The notes below the pieces were generated by a model. The model was not told the DNA's origin, ran no database searches, and was given only the letters and a program-made list of their open reading frames with translations. Positions 1 through 9,006 of a DNA stretch of 64,000 nucleotides are shown piece after piece. The translations under genes and the position numbers were made by a program. Within the stretch, counting starts at the first letter, position 1, and the number at the start of each line of letters is the position of its first letter. This DNA comes from Sediminicola sp. YIK13 (GTDB lineage: Bacteria > Bacteroidota > Bacteroidia > Flavobacteriales > Flavobacteriaceae), in the NCBI RefSeq assembly GCF_001430825.1, contig NZ_CP010535.1:3080501-3144500 (forward strand). Direction: 5' to 3'.

Positions 1-725
1 CCTTACTGGAAAATGTAGTATTGAACAGCAAAGGAGAGGTAGACTTCTCTGATATTTCCATAACCCAAAATACGCGGGTAAGTTATCCAATCTACCATAT
101 TGATAACATACAAGAACCTTCCATTGGAAAAAATCCGAAAAATATTTTCTTTTTAACGGCCGATGCCTTTGGGGTTTTACCTCCAATTTCAAAATTGACC
201 CCTAGTCAGGCTGCCTACCACTTTATGTCAGGGTATACCGCTAAGGTTGCTGGTACAGAAGCTGGGGTGGTTGAACCAATCCCATCATTCTCTGCTTGTT
301 TTGGTGCGCCATTCATGCCTTTGCACCCGGCCAAGTATGCCGAGATGCTAAGTAAAAAGATGCAGGAATCAGGTGTTAATGTTTGGTTGGTGAATACAGG
401 TTGGACCGGCGGTCCTTACGGTGTCGGAACCCGTATGAAATTAAAATATACCAGGGCTATGATCCAAGCAGCTCTCAATGGAGATTTGGGCATGTACAGT
501 TATGATACGTATCATATCCATTCTGTTTTTGGTGTGGCCCAGCCCAGGGAATGTCCTGGAGTACCTACTTCCGTATTGAGTCCCAGGACAACTTGGAACG
601 ATGATGAGGCCTATTACAAAACGGCTTTTAAATTATCCAATGCCTTCAGGGAAAACTTTAAGAAATTTGAAGCCTATGCCAATGAAGAAATCAGGCGTGG
701 CGGACCGCAGCGATATGCATTCTAA
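1..725 (+). CDS. pckA: Phosphoenolpyruvate carboxykinase (ATP), C-terminal part, 5' end outside window
   Basis: The reading frame is open to the left edge, so this is the last ~240 residues of a longer protein; the first in-window ATG at 21 is internal. PEP carboxykinase converts oxaloacetate and ATP to phosphoenolpyruvate in the cytosol (gluconeogenesis). Visible family signatures are the FFLTADAFGVLPP stretch, the GYTAKVAGTE stretch, FSACFGAPFMPLHP, and the NTGWTGGPYG stretch near the C-terminus, all typical of the ATP-dependent class. It ends in TAA at 723-725, directly before a bidirectional terminator that separates it from the convergent hemD. Nothing unusual is seen in the visible part. 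Confidence 0.95.
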   Translation, partial: LLENVVLNSKGEVDFSDISITQNTRVSYPIYHIDNIQEPSIGKNPKNIFFLTADAFGVLPPISKLTPSQAAYHFMSGYTAKVAGTEAGVVEPIPSFSACFGAPFMPLHPAKYAEMLSKKMQESGVNVWLVNTGWTGGPYGVGTRMKLKYTRAMIQAALNGDLGMYSYDTYHIHSVFGVAQPRECPGVPTSVLSPRTTWNDDEAYYKTAFKLSNAFRENFKKFEAYANEEIRRGGPQRYAF

Positions 726-730
726 GCATA

Positions 731-758
731 AAAAAAGCCTCTGAAAAGAGGCTTTTTT
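731..758. terminator. Bidirectional intrinsic terminator between pckA and hemD
   Basis: A GC-containing stem (AGCCTCT / AGAGGCT) with a short GAAA-type loop is flanked by an A-run on the left and a T-run on the right. It can therefore end transcription in both directions between the convergent pckA and hemD genes. Confidence 0.9.
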
Positions 759-1505
759 TTATTTCTTGTTCTGTGTGGTGATATACTTCTGCAATGCCAT
801 GGTCATGGAAGGAGTATCGGGCGTTGGCGCCTTAATGTCTATCCTTAGACCTGCATGGGTAGCGGCGTTAACGGTAGAATTACCAAAAACGGCAATTCTT
901 GTTTCGTTCTGCTTAAAATCTGGAAAATTCTTTAGTAACGATTCAATTCCAGAAGGGCTAAAGAACACCAGGATATCATAATAAACGTCCCTTAGGTCCG
1001 AAAGATCACTGATGACCGTTTTGTAGAATATTCCTCTTGTCCAATTCAGTTCCATCGAATTCAACAATTCTGGAACAATTGGTTTTAGCACATCAGAAGA
1101 TGGCAATAAGAATTTTTCGTTTTTGTATTTTTTTAATAATGGAGTAATGTCAACAAAATTCATTTTGCCAACGTATATTTTTCTTTTTCTATAAACCACA
1201 TATTTTTGCAGATAATATGCTACGGCTTCAGATTGGCAAAAATACTTCATGGTGTCCGGAACCTTGAATCGCATTTCATCGGCTATCCTGAAAAAATGAT
1301 CAACGGAATTTCTGCTGGTAAGAATGATGGCGGTAAAATTGTTTAAATCAATTTTTTGTTGCCTAACATTCTTAGCATCAACTCCTTCCACATGGATGAA
1401 AGGTCTGAAATCGACCTTTACTTTTTCCTTTTCAATCAGTCGTGAATATGGGGAGTTCTCCATTTTCGGTTCTGGTTGGGAAACCAAAATCGTCTTTACT
1501 TTCAT
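759..1505 (-). CDS. hemD: Uroporphyrinogen-III synthase
   Basis: About 248 residues. The family cyclises hydroxymethylbilane to uroporphyrinogen III in haem/sirohaem synthesis. The N-terminal VKTILVSQPEP and the later TSRNSVDHFF and FFSPSGIESL stretches fit the two-lobed HemD fold of Bacteroidota; sequence conservation in this family is low, so the call rests on overall pattern. Two start codons are possible: 1514 (MMLMKVK...) overlapping the upstream DUF4271 stop, or 1505 (MKVKTIL...), chosen because the family normally begins there. It lies last in a minus-strand operon with DUF4271 and a GT-C glycosyltransferase. Confidence 0.85.
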   Translation of the reverse strand: MKVKTILVSQPEPKMENSPYSRLIEKEKVKVDFRPFIHVEGVDAKNVRQQKIDLNNFTAIILTSRNSVDHFFRIADEMRFKVPDTMKYFCQSEAVAYYLQKYVVYRKRKIYVGKMNFVDITPLLKKYKNEKFLLPSSDVLKPIVPELLNSMELNWTRGIFYKTVISDLSDLRDVYYDILVFFSPSGIESLLKNFPDFKQNETRIAVFGNSTVNAATHAGLRIDIKAPTPDTPSMTMALQKYITTQNKK

Positions 1506-1510
1506 AAGCA

Positions 1511-2167
1511 TCAATCTTTAAAGTAGCTTCCTATTATCACAAAAGGCGCAATTTCGAGAGTGCAAAGGTACAAAATAAAATAGAAAATGTTGTTAGTAAT
1601 GTAAAATTGATGATTTCTTACCACAGTGACCCATCCTATTAAATTTATGATAAAAACAAGGGCAATACTTATGTAAATAACAGTTTGCGAGTCTTTTAAT
1701 GCATAGGTCAAAATAACATTCGCAAGGAACATGACAATTCCGCTATAATTGAGGTAGGTGAGTTTTTTGAATATCAATTCGCTGATAGTGGATGTGATAT
1801 TAAAAATAAAGGCATTGAAAAGTTGCAGGACCACTTTCACCAGTAAGAAGAGCGCTAGCATCCCCAGGATCAAGACATAGATGAATGGGTATGCACTATT
1901 GTCCAGTTGAAAGAGGATTCGTCTGGCCAGATATATAAAAAGAGCAAAATTAAAAAGTTGGAACAGGGTAAGGAATATATGGAACCAATTAATCAACCTG
2001 TCCTTCTTATTGTACATGATCACGTACTTGTTGTTAAAGGGGAGGATGATAAAATTGATGAACCTACTATAAAAAAAGCTCTTCCCAATCACCACGAAAA
2101 ATATACTGGTCAAAAGTACCAGGGTAATCCAATCGGCAGTGTCTATGAGTCGAAGCGTTGGTTCCAT
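1511..2167 (-). CDS. DUF4271 family membrane protein
   Basis: A 218-residue, strongly hydrophobic protein with about five or six predicted transmembrane helices, matching in length and pattern the DUF4271 proteins found beside hemD in Flavobacteriia. Function is unknown. The start overlaps the stop of the upstream glycosyltransferase (TAATG), and its own stop overlaps the region of the hemD start, so the three genes are probably translationally coupled. The conserved neighbourhood hints at a membrane role linked to haem or envelope metabolism, but that is inference only. Confidence 0.75.
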   Translation of the reverse strand: MEPTLRLIDTADWITLVLLTSIFFVVIGKSFFYSRFINFIILPFNNKYVIMYNKKDRLINWFHIFLTLFQLFNFALFIYLARRILFQLDNSAYPFIYVLILGMLALFLLVKVVLQLFNAFIFNITSTISELIFKKLTYLNYSGIVMFLANVILTYALKDSQTVIYISIALVFIINLIGWVTVVRNHQFYITNNIFYFILYLCTLEIAPFVIIGSYFKD

Positions 2168-3855
2168 TATTCTAATTTAATATTATCCCCATTAATTCCC
2201 ATATAAAGTCCATTTTCCGAGATACTTATTTTAAAGAATCCAGGATCTTCTATTTTGGATTTAGGTAATTTAAAAGTGAATTTTGTGGTGTCTTGAGCCT
2301 TAATGAAAAGTGCTTCCTCATTTTTTGGTGTCATAGGTAAAGGTAATGTTTCCATGACTTGTTTGTAATCATTGAGGTAGGCTATCCCAAATTTTATTTT
2401 TTCAAGGGGGATATTGGTTTCATAAGGATTGAATACTTTTAGAGTAAGCTCTTGATCCGTATGGAGCGCTATATTTTTTTCGGCAACATAGCATCTTAAT
2501 TTTCGGAACGACTCAAAGTTTTCCATGTAATTCCCATAAAAAACAGTTCCGTCTGGCCAGTTGAGTGTGATATCGCCGCTCTTGGTGTATTTGGAGACAT
2601 ATAATATTTTCTGATGTTGAACCTTGGATTCTGAATCATCGATGCTATACTGGTTCTGGCGGTACATGATATTGTTCAGGGAATAGCTGGGGCTTCCGGA
2701 GTAAAAGGCATACATAGGGGCGCTTCTATACGAATTTTCAAAAACCACGGGCATATCTCCTATCTGGGATTTGATATCACCGACCCATCTGGTGTTGCCA
2801 TGGGTTTCGTAGACCACAGGAAAAAGTGGTTCATAAACCAATCCGATCCTAAGAAAAAGAAGAATTGCAATGTTGGCCAAGCCCATGCGGTATATCCATT
2901 TTTTTGCATGATCATTTTCCAAGAGATAATTGAATGCCATAATAGCCATAGGAATGGATATCACAATGATCCATTGGGTCTGTATCCTTCGGTTAAAACT
3001 GGAAATGAAAAAGAATATCAAAACGCCATAAGTTAAATATAACAGCGCCTTGGAGAACAGATCTTTGGCCTTGGTTTTGTAAAGGGATTTATAGATCCAG
3101 GGAAAAGTAAGCCCAAAGAGTGCCACCAAATTAATAAAATACCCCAAGGTAAAATCAGCAAACTCATAGGCCCTATTGGGGCGTTCATAAAGGTGATATT
3201 TTATGGAAACAAAGTCGTTTTCATACAGCCAATAAAAATGAGGGGTATAACATAGGAGGGCAACTGCCACGGAGAACCATGCGTATTTATTCCAAACCAG
3301 TTTTAAGTTGGAGAGCAACGTAAAGAGAATAACCAACACGGCGTGGTATTTACTGTACATCAATGCCGCCATGACTATTCCCAGGCCCAAGGCCAATAAA
3401 GCCGAGGGTTGGGTTATAAATCTTTTGTAGAGCAGTAGGAACAAAGCCGTGAAAAAAAGAAAAGGGGTATCGGGCAAGGTAAAAAAGCCATAAGCATTGA
3501 TCAGGGTCATGGAAAATACCAGCACAAAAAAATGAACCCCGTACCGTTCTTTTTTTGGATGATCTATCAAAAGCCATAACACTAAAAAGGTGGCTACGGA
3601 TAGAATGCAACTCATAAAGCGAACACCAAGTTCTCCATTAAAAAACACACTACTCATTTTGATCATGAGGGCAACCATAGGGGGGTGATCAAAATAACCC
3701 CAAGCCATATCCTGGGCATAGTACCAGTAGTAGGCCTCGTCAAAAATGAGTTCTGTAAAATAGCTCTGGGCCATGTTAAGGGCGAACAGGACAATCAATA
3801 AATAGAGAAGGATTTTTGGTAGCTTTGGTATCATTTCAAATTTTAAACGGTCCAA
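2167..3855 (-). CDS. GT-C type glycosyltransferase (ArnT/PMT-like), inner membrane
   Basis: 562 residues with an N-terminal signal-anchor helix, then a DEAYYW motif (Asp39-Glu40) in the first periplasmic loop, the hallmark of lipid-linked-sugar GT-C enzymes of the ArnT/PMT (GT83/GT39) type. Many hydrophobic helices follow to about residue 345, then a soluble periplasmic C-terminal domain of about 200 residues. Such enzymes move a sugar from a polyprenyl-phosphate donor to a lipid or protein acceptor. The divergently transcribed neighbour at 3963 makes polyprenol-phosphate mannose-type donors, so the two likely supply and use the same lipid-linked sugar. The acceptor cannot be told from sequence. 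Confidence 0.8.
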   Translation of the reverse strand: MDRLKFEMIPKLPKILLYLLIVLFALNMAQSYFTELIFDEAYYWYYAQDMAWGYFDHPPMVALMIKMSSVFFNGELGVRFMSCILSVATFLVLWLLIDHPKKERYGVHFFVLVFSMTLINAYGFFTLPDTPFLFFTALFLLLYKRFITQPSALLALGLGIVMAALMYSKYHAVLVILFTLLSNLKLVWNKYAWFSVAVALLCYTPHFYWLYENDFVSIKYHLYERPNRAYEFADFTLGYFINLVALFGLTFPWIYKSLYKTKAKDLFSKALLYLTYGVLIFFFISSFNRRIQTQWIIVISIPMAIMAFNYLLENDHAKKWIYRMGLANIAILLFLRIGLVYEPLFPVVYETHGNTRWVGDIKSQIGDMPVVFENSYRSAPMYAFYSGSPSYSLNNIMYRQNQYSIDDSESKVQHQKILYVSKYTKSGDITLNWPDGTVFYGNYMENFESFRKLRCYVAEKNIALHTDQELTLKVFNPYETNIPLEKIKFGIAYLNDYKQVMETLPLPMTPKNEEALFIKAQDTTKFTFKLPKSKIEDPGFFKISISENGLYMGINGDNIKLE

Positions 3856-3936
3856 AATTACGAATTATTACGGTGTTCAAAGGATTTAAAAATATCATAA
3901 AACACATTGAGGATTTCTTTAGAGGGTTTAAAATAC

Positions 3937-3944
3937 TATTTTTG
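3937..3944 (+). promoter_or_regulatory. Flavobacterial -7 element before the mannosyltransferase gene
   Basis: TATTTTTG matches the Bacteroidota -7 consensus TAnnTTTG and lies 18 bases before the ATG at 3963, in the spacer between divergent genes. No good -33 TTG at 17-23 bases was found, so confidence is moderate. Confidence 0.45.
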
Positions 3945-3962
3945 TGCAAATCACCGTAGTCA

Positions 3963-4691
3963 ATGGAAGACAGTTTAGTTATCATTCCCACCTTCAATGA
4001 AATAGAAAACATTGAAGCGATTATAAAAGCGGTTTTTGCGCTTGAAAAAAAATTTCATGTATTAGTGGTGGATGATAATTCTCCCGATGGCACGGCAGAT
4101 AAGGTTCGGGAATTGCAACAACAATTTTCGGACAGACTTTTTTTGGAGGTGAGGAAAGAGAAATCTGGACTGGGAACCGCCTATATACATGGCTTTAAGT
4201 GGGCAATAGACCGCAAATACGATTTCATTTTTGAAATGGACGCGGATTTTTCACATCGGCCAGATGACCTTCCAAGGTTGTACAGGGCGTGTGTCAATGG
4301 TGCAGATGTGGTAGTGGGATCGCGTTACAAAAAAGGGGTAAACGTAGTGAATTGGCCTTTGTACAGAATGTTGTTGTCCTATGGGGCATCATTTTACGTA
4401 AAGCTGATCACTGGCATGCGGGTGCATGATCCAACGGCAGGTTTTGTCTGCTATAAACGCAAGGTTCTGGAAGAGATAAATTTGGATACCATTAAGTTTG
4501 TGGGGTACGCTTTTCAAATAGAAATGAAATTTAGGGCGCACCTGAAAAAATTCAAAATTGAGGAAATCTCCATTATTTTTACAGATAGGATTAGGGGGAA
4601 GTCAAAAATGAGTTCTTCCATCGTAGGGGAAGCTATTTTTGGGGTTTTAAAAATGAAGCTGAGCAGTATATTTCAACGACATAAATTTTAG
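3963..4691 (+). CDS. Polyprenol monophosphomannose synthase (GT2, DPM1-like)
   Basis: 242 residues, the normal size for the soluble catalytic-domain-only DPM1 class; no membrane helices follow the GT2 domain. Visible motifs are the IIPTFNE start, VVDDNSPDGT (Asp37-Asp38) for nucleotide-sugar binding, the metal-binding DAD (Asp93-Asp95) in the EMDADFSH stretch, and the RIRGKSKM segment near the C-terminus typical of dolichyl/polyprenyl-phosphate mannosyltransferases. It transfers mannose (possibly another sugar) from GDP to polyprenyl phosphate at the inner membrane face. It is followed after one base by pyrC, an apparent operon of convenience, and diverges from the GT-C enzyme likely to use its product. 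Confidence 0.88.
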   Translation: MEDSLVIIPTFNEIENIEAIIKAVFALEKKFHVLVVDDNSPDGTADKVRELQQQFSDRLFLEVRKEKSGLGTAYIHGFKWAIDRKYDFIFEMDADFSHRPDDLPRLYRACVNGADVVVGSRYKKGVNVVNWPLYRMLLSYGASFYVKLITGMRVHDPTAGFVCYKRKVLEEINLDTIKFVGYAFQIEMKFRAHLKKFKIEEISIIFTDRIRGKSKMSSSIVGEAIFGVLKMKLSSIFQRHKF

Positions 4692-4692
4692 T

Positions 4693-6027
4693 ATGGGAAA
4701 GACGCTTTTGAAGAATGTAAGGATGGTAAATGAAAATACCATCACGGAAGGTGACCTATTATTGGAAGACCAATTCATTGTAAAAATAGATAGGGACATC
4801 AGTGATGCAAACGCTAAAGTCATTGATTTGAAAGGCAAGCACCTTTTTCCTGGGGTTATTGATGACCAGGTACATTTTAGGGAGCCTGGACTAACGCACA
4901 AGGGCAACATAGCTACAGAAAGCAGGGCGGCAATAGCAGGAGGGATCACCTCCTTTATGGAACAGCCCAATACCAATCCGCAGACGACTACCATTGAAGA
5001 GCTTGAAAAGAAATTTGCCATAGCTGCCAATTCGGCCTATGCCAACTATTCCTTTTTATTTGGTGGTACCAATGATAATTTGGAGGAGCTTAAAAGACTT
5101 GATAAAAATGCTTGCTCTGGGGTGAAATTGTTTCTGGGATCCTCTACTGGTAATATGCTGGTAGACAATGAGTTGGTCTTGGAGAAAATATTTAGAAATA
5201 CCGAGATGGTCATCTCAGCCCATTGTGAGGACGAGGGCACCATAAGGGCTAATATGGCGCAGTTTAAGGAGGAATACGGGGATGATATCCCTATGAAATA
5301 CCATCCTATAATTAGAAGTACAGAGGCCTGTTATCTCTCTTCATCCAAGGCCATTGCATTGGCCAAGGAAACAGGCGCAAGATTACACGTTTTTCATTTG
5401 TCCACAGGAATGGAAACATCACTTTTCCGCAATGATATTCCACTGGAGAAAAAGCAAATTACAGCTGAGGTCTGTATCCACCACTTATGGTTTTCCGACA
5501 GTGATTATGACAAAAAAGGTTCTTTGATCAAATGGAACCCAGCTGTAAAAACCGAACAGGATAGGGCGCAATTATGGGAAGCACTATTGGACGATAGAAT
5601 AGATGTGGTCGCAACAGATCATGCCCCCCATACCCTAGAAGAAAAAGATAATGTTTATACCAATGCCCCATCAGGCGGACCTTTGGTACAACACGCACTC
5701 CCTGCTATGCTGGAAAATTACCATAACGGTAAGATCTCCTTGGAAAAAATGGTTGAAAAGATGTGCCATAACCCTGCAAAACTGTTCCAATTGAAAAAAA
5801 GGGGATTCCTTAGGGAAGGATATTTTGCGGATTTAGTAGTGGCTGACCTCAATAATCCCTGGAAAGTTGCCAAAGAAAATATTGTTTATAAATGTGGTTG
5901 GTCCCCATTTGAAGGGGAAACTTTTAAATCTAAAATAACCCATACATTTGTGAACGGCCATTTGGCCTATGAGCAAGGCAATTTTTCAGAATTAAAAAAT
6001 GCACAACGTTTAACCTTTGATAGGTAA
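4693..6027 (+). CDS. pyrC: Dihydroorotase
   Basis: 444 residues, amidohydrolase fold; interconverts carbamoyl aspartate and dihydroorotate in pyrimidine synthesis. Seen: the metal-site segment reads DDQVHFREPG (Gln59, His61), the carboxylated-lysine candidate is Lys145 in SGVKLFLG, further ligands His177 (SAHCEDE) and His235 (HVFHLS), and catalytic Asp309 in VATDHAPHT. In most family members the first ligand pair is His-x-His; here the first position is Gln. I recall the same substitution in other Bacteroidota dihydroorotases, so the enzyme is probably active, but this should be checked. The stop overlaps the start of the DUF4296 gene. Confidence 0.9.
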   Translation: MGKTLLKNVRMVNENTITEGDLLLEDQFIVKIDRDISDANAKVIDLKGKHLFPGVIDDQVHFREPGLTHKGNIATESRAAIAGGITSFMEQPNTNPQTTTIEELEKKFAIAANSAYANYSFLFGGTNDNLEELKRLDKNACSGVKLFLGSSTGNMLVDNELVLEKIFRNTEMVISAHCEDEGTIRANMAQFKEEYGDDIPMKYHPIIRSTEACYLSSSKAIALAKETGARLHVFHLSTGMETSLFRNDIPLEKKQITAEVCIHHLWFSDSDYDKKGSLIKWNPAVKTEQDRAQLWEALLDDRIDVVATDHAPHTLEEKDNVYTNAPSGGPLVQHALPAMLENYHNGKISLEKMVEKMCHNPAKLFQLKKRGFLREGYFADLVVADLNNPWKVAKENIVYKCGWSPFEGETFKSKITHTFVNGHLAYEQGNFSELKNAQRLTFDR

Positions 6028-6467
6028 TGATGAGAAAAGCGGTATTGTTTATTTTTTGCGTATTTCTGGTTTCTTGTGGCGAAAAGGTGGTCGAAGAACC
6101 AGAGCAATTGATCTCTAAGGAAAAAATGGCGGATATACTTTATGACCTTGCCATTCTTACAGCTGCGAAGAACACGAGTACGGATATTTTAGTCAAAAAT
6201 AATATTGAGACCATGGAGTATCTTTATTCCAAATACGATATCGATAGCGTACAATTTGTGGATAACAACCTATACTATGCCTCAATCCCATCGGAATATG
6301 TTGCCATTTATAAAGAAGTGGATTCCCGACTGGAGTCTGTTCAGAAAGGAATGGACGAAGCACGAAGAATAAAAGCAGATAGTGTAAGGAAGGCTCGTGA
6401 TAAAGCAAAAGAGAACAGAATAAAGCCAACCAAAGAGTTAAGGTCTACTGTGCAGGATTCTCTTTGA
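6027..6467 (+). CDS. DUF4296 lipoprotein
   Basis: 146 residues beginning with a lipoprotein signal (FLVSC lipobox, Cys about residue 17). The mature part is charged, with the MADILYDLAILTAAK stretch typical of DUF4296 and a Lys/Arg/Glu-rich helical C-terminus. Function unknown; expected in the periplasm tethered to a membrane. Its start overlaps the pyrC stop (TAATG), so it is probably co-translated with pyrC. The 3' end overlaps the 3' end of the convergent epimerase gene by about 20 bases. Confidence 0.8.
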   Translation: MMRKAVLFIFCVFLVSCGEKVVEEPEQLISKEKMADILYDLAILTAAKNTSTDILVKNNIETMEYLYSKYDIDSVQFVDNNLYYASIPSEYVAIYKEVDSRLESVQKGMDEARRIKADSVRKARDKAKENRIKPTKELRSTVQDSL

Positions 6468-7458
6468 TAAAAATATCGGTCGAGAATGAAATTGCCTTTT
6501 CCAGAGGCTCAAACTGATAATCCAAGCTCTCGCTTACCTTGGCGTTGGAATACAATGTCCTATTTTTTAAGGAAAACACAGAAGCTCTTGTCAATTGCCT
6601 TTTGGAATTGGTAATAAGAGACCAAAACCAATCCAAGCGCCATAGGATTTCCAGCACCCAGATAGGGATCTGTTTTTTTGGAGGCGCTTTTTTCATAGCC
6701 TTTGTTAGTTTTTCCAAGATTTCACGATAGGTCAAATTCTTGGAGATGACAATAAAGCGTTCGTTTTGGATGTCCGATTGCATCAAGGTTGTCATAATTG
6801 CAACAACGTCGGAAACCGTTACAAAACCCGATCCACCTGGAGGAAAATATTTTGGTGCCTTGCTCGCCCTTTGAAATAACTGACCGCTTCCAGATTCCCA
6901 AAATCCGGGGCCTATGATAATCCCTGGATTAATGATCACAACAGGGACATTTTCCTGAGAACCTCTCCATACTTCCAATTCAGCAGCTGTTTTGGTAATG
7001 GAATATGCACTTGAGTTCGATTGTTGCCAGTCGTTCTCCTCAGTAGCCTCCTTTTCTCCAATACTTTTTCCGATGGCGGCTATGGAGCTGACATAGCATA
7101 ATTTTTCAATAGTATTTGCGATACATAGGTTGACAATATTTGCAGTTCCTTCAACATTTGCTTTATGCAATAGGGCATAATCCTTGGGGTCAAAAGAAAT
7201 TAATGCGGCGCAATGGTAAACATGGGTTACACCTTCAAAAGCCTTTTCCAGGTCGGGGATATTATTTATATCGGCGGTGGCCCACTCAATTTTTTCAAAC
7301 AATTCAGAGGACTGCGCAGTGTAATATGAAAATATTCTTTCCACTCTAGAAAGGTCGCTTTCCGCACGATGGATCGCTCTTACCTTAACACCTTGCTCCA
7401 CTAATTTAAATAGCAGATGGGATCCCACCAAGCCCGTACCTCCTGTAACTAAAACCAT
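6445..7458 (-). CDS. NAD-dependent epimerase/dehydratase (extended SDR)
   Basis: 337 residues. The N-terminus has the Rossmann glycine motif TGGTGLVGSH, followed by a conserved ADINN acid segment, the VYHCAA stretch, and the YSITK active-site Tyr-x-x-x-Lys. The C-terminal ~120 residues form the variable substrate domain. It resembles the dihydroflavonol-reductase/NAD-epimerase-like group; the substrate (nucleotide sugar, sterol-like or aldehyde) cannot be told. It is convergent with the DUF4296 gene, overlapping it at the 3' ends, and shares its upstream region with the divergent tyrS. Confidence 0.82.
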   Translation of the reverse strand: MVLVTGGTGLVGSHLLFKLVEQGVKVRAIHRAESDLSRVERIFSYYTAQSSELFEKIEWATADINNIPDLEKAFEGVTHVYHCAALISFDPKDYALLHKANVEGTANIVNLCIANTIEKLCYVSSIAAIGKSIGEKEATEENDWQQSNSSAYSITKTAAELEVWRGSQENVPVVIINPGIIIGPGFWESGSGQLFQRASKAPKYFPPGGSGFVTVSDVVAIMTTLMQSDIQNERFIVISKNLTYREILEKLTKAMKKAPPKKQIPIWVLEILWRLDWFWSLITNSKRQLTRASVFSLKNRTLYSNAKVSESLDYQFEPLEKAISFSTDIFIKENPAQ

Positions 7459-7607
7459 GGCCCAAATTTAGGCAATAATCCATAAAGCTATTAATTTATT
7501 GCCCCCAGAATACAGATCATGAGCCACAGTGTGACAACAACCCTGAATTTTTTGGTGAGGTCCCTAATTTTTGGAACCAATACCTATTAAAAGACGGTGA
7601 TACCCTT

Positions 7608-7615
7608 TATATTTG
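7608..7615 (+). promoter_or_regulatory. -7 element of the tyrS promoter
   Basis: TATATTTG fits the TAnnTTTG consensus 27 bases upstream of the tyrS ATG. A correctly spaced -33 TTG is not evident. Confidence 0.5.
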
Positions 7616-7642
7616 CAGCTATTGTAAAAATAAAAGACAAGC

Positions 7643-8938
7643 ATGGCTTCAAATTTTATAGAGGAAATAAAATGGAGGGGAATGTTGCACGATGTGATGC
7701 CCGGAACAGAAGAACATTTGTTAAGTGGGATGCAGGCAGCTTACGTAGGGATTGATCCTACGGCCGATTCCTTGCATATTGGGCACCTTGTAGGAGTAAT
7801 GCTTTTACGGCACTTTCAATTGGCAGGGCATAAACCGTTTGCCTTGGTGGGTGGAGCCACAGGAATGATCGGAGACCCTTCGGGGAAATCTGCAGAACGT
7901 AATCTATTGGATGAGGCTACACTGCGCCATAACCAAAATGCGTTAAAGGAACAATTGTCCCGTTTCTTGGATTTTCAGAGCAATGAAGATAACGCCGCCA
8001 TCCTGGTCAACAACTACGATTGGATGAAAGACTTCTCGTTTTTGGATTTCATTAGGGATGTAGGGAAGCATATCACCGTGAATTATATGATGGCGAAAGA
8101 TTCGGTCAAAAAACGACTTTCGGCCGAAGCCAAAGAAGGGATGTCCTTTACGGAGTTCACCTACCAATTGGTGCAAGGGTATGATTTTCTTCACCTGTAC
8201 CAAAAACACAACTGTACCCTTCAAATGGGAGGAAGTGATCAATGGGGCAATATAACCACAGGAACTGAGCTTATCCGCAGGATTGCCGGGGGAAAGGGTT
8301 ATGCCTTGACCTGTCCTTTGATTACCAAAGCCGATGGTACTAAATTTGGAAAGACCGAAGGCGGAAATATTTGGTTGGATGCCAATAGGACCTCTCCTTA
8401 TAAATTCTATCAATATTGGTTGAACACCTCAGATGAGGATGCAGAGAAGTACATAAAGATATTTACCTTTTTAACGAAAGAAGAGATTGAAGCTCTGGCT
8501 ACTGAGCACAAGGAGGCCCCGCATTTAAGGGTACTTCAAAAAAGATTGGCGAAAGAAATTACGGTAATGGTACATTCCCAAGATGATTTGGACAATGCTA
8601 TTAAGGCCAGTGAGATATTATTTGGCAAATCTACCTCTGCTGATTTGAAGGGATTGAATGAGAAGACATTTTTAGACGTTTTCGAAGGGGTTCCCCAGGC
8701 CGAAGTAGCTTTAAGGGATATAGAAGAGGGATTGGATATGATAGGGGCACTTGCGGCCAAGACAGGATTTTTGGGATCCAACGGGGAGGCAAGGCGTGAA
8801 TTGAAGCAAAATTCTATTTCCGTGAACAAGGAAAAGGTAAAGGAAGACTATACCATTACTGCGGCAGATTTGATCAATGGAAAGTACGTGCTTTTGCAAC
8901 GTGGTAAAAAGAATTATTTTGTGTTGGTGGCCAACTAG
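7643..8938 (+). CDS. tyrS: Tyrosyl-tRNA synthetase
   Basis: 431 residues, a class I aminoacyl-tRNA synthetase charging tRNA-Tyr. The HIGH-type motif is His45-Ile-Gly-His48, the KMSKS-type loop reads KFGKT (234-238), and tyrosine-pocket residues are seen in GSDQWGNI. The C-terminal ~80 residues form an S4-like RNA-binding domain ([17 protein letters not shown]). Length is usual for the bacterial TyrRS with S4 tail. It is monocistronic: its own promoter upstream and a strong terminator at 8957-8995 downstream. Confidence 0.97.
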   Translation: MASNFIEEIKWRGMLHDVMPGTEEHLLSGMQAAYVGIDPTADSLHIGHLVGVMLLRHFQLAGHKPFALVGGATGMIGDPSGKSAERNLLDEATLRHNQNALKEQLSRFLDFQSNEDNAAILVNNYDWMKDFSFLDFIRDVGKHITVNYMMAKDSVKKRLSAEAKEGMSFTEFTYQLVQGYDFLHLYQKHNCTLQMGGSDQWGNITTGTELIRRIAGGKGYALTCPLITKADGTKFGKTEGGNIWLDANRTSPYKFYQYWLNTSDEDAEKYIKIFTFLTKEEIEALATEHKEAPHLRVLQKRLAKEITVMVHSQDDLDNAIKASEILFGKSTSADLKGLNEKTFLDVFEGVPQAEVALRDIEEGLDMIGALAAKTGFLGSNGEARRELKQNSISVNKEKVKEDYTITAADLINGKYVLLQRGKKNYFVLVAN

Positions 8939-8956
8939 AAGCAGGCATAAATATTA

Positions 8957-8995
8957 AAAAAAACGGGTATTGAACAGGTTCAATACCCGTTTTTT
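8957..8995. terminator. Bidirectional terminator between tyrS and the cupin gene
   Basis: A perfect 13-bp inverted repeat (ACGGGTATTGAAC / GTTCAATACCCGT) with a two-base loop is flanked by A-run and T-run, serving the convergent tyrS and cupin genes. Confidence 0.92.
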
Positions 8996-9006
8996 AATGC
9001 TTGTTG

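Noticed and set aside
1907-2206. Plus-strand ORF of 99 codons across the DUF4271 gene
   Set aside because: Antisense shadow of DUF4271/GT-C genes without signal, promoter or family likeness.
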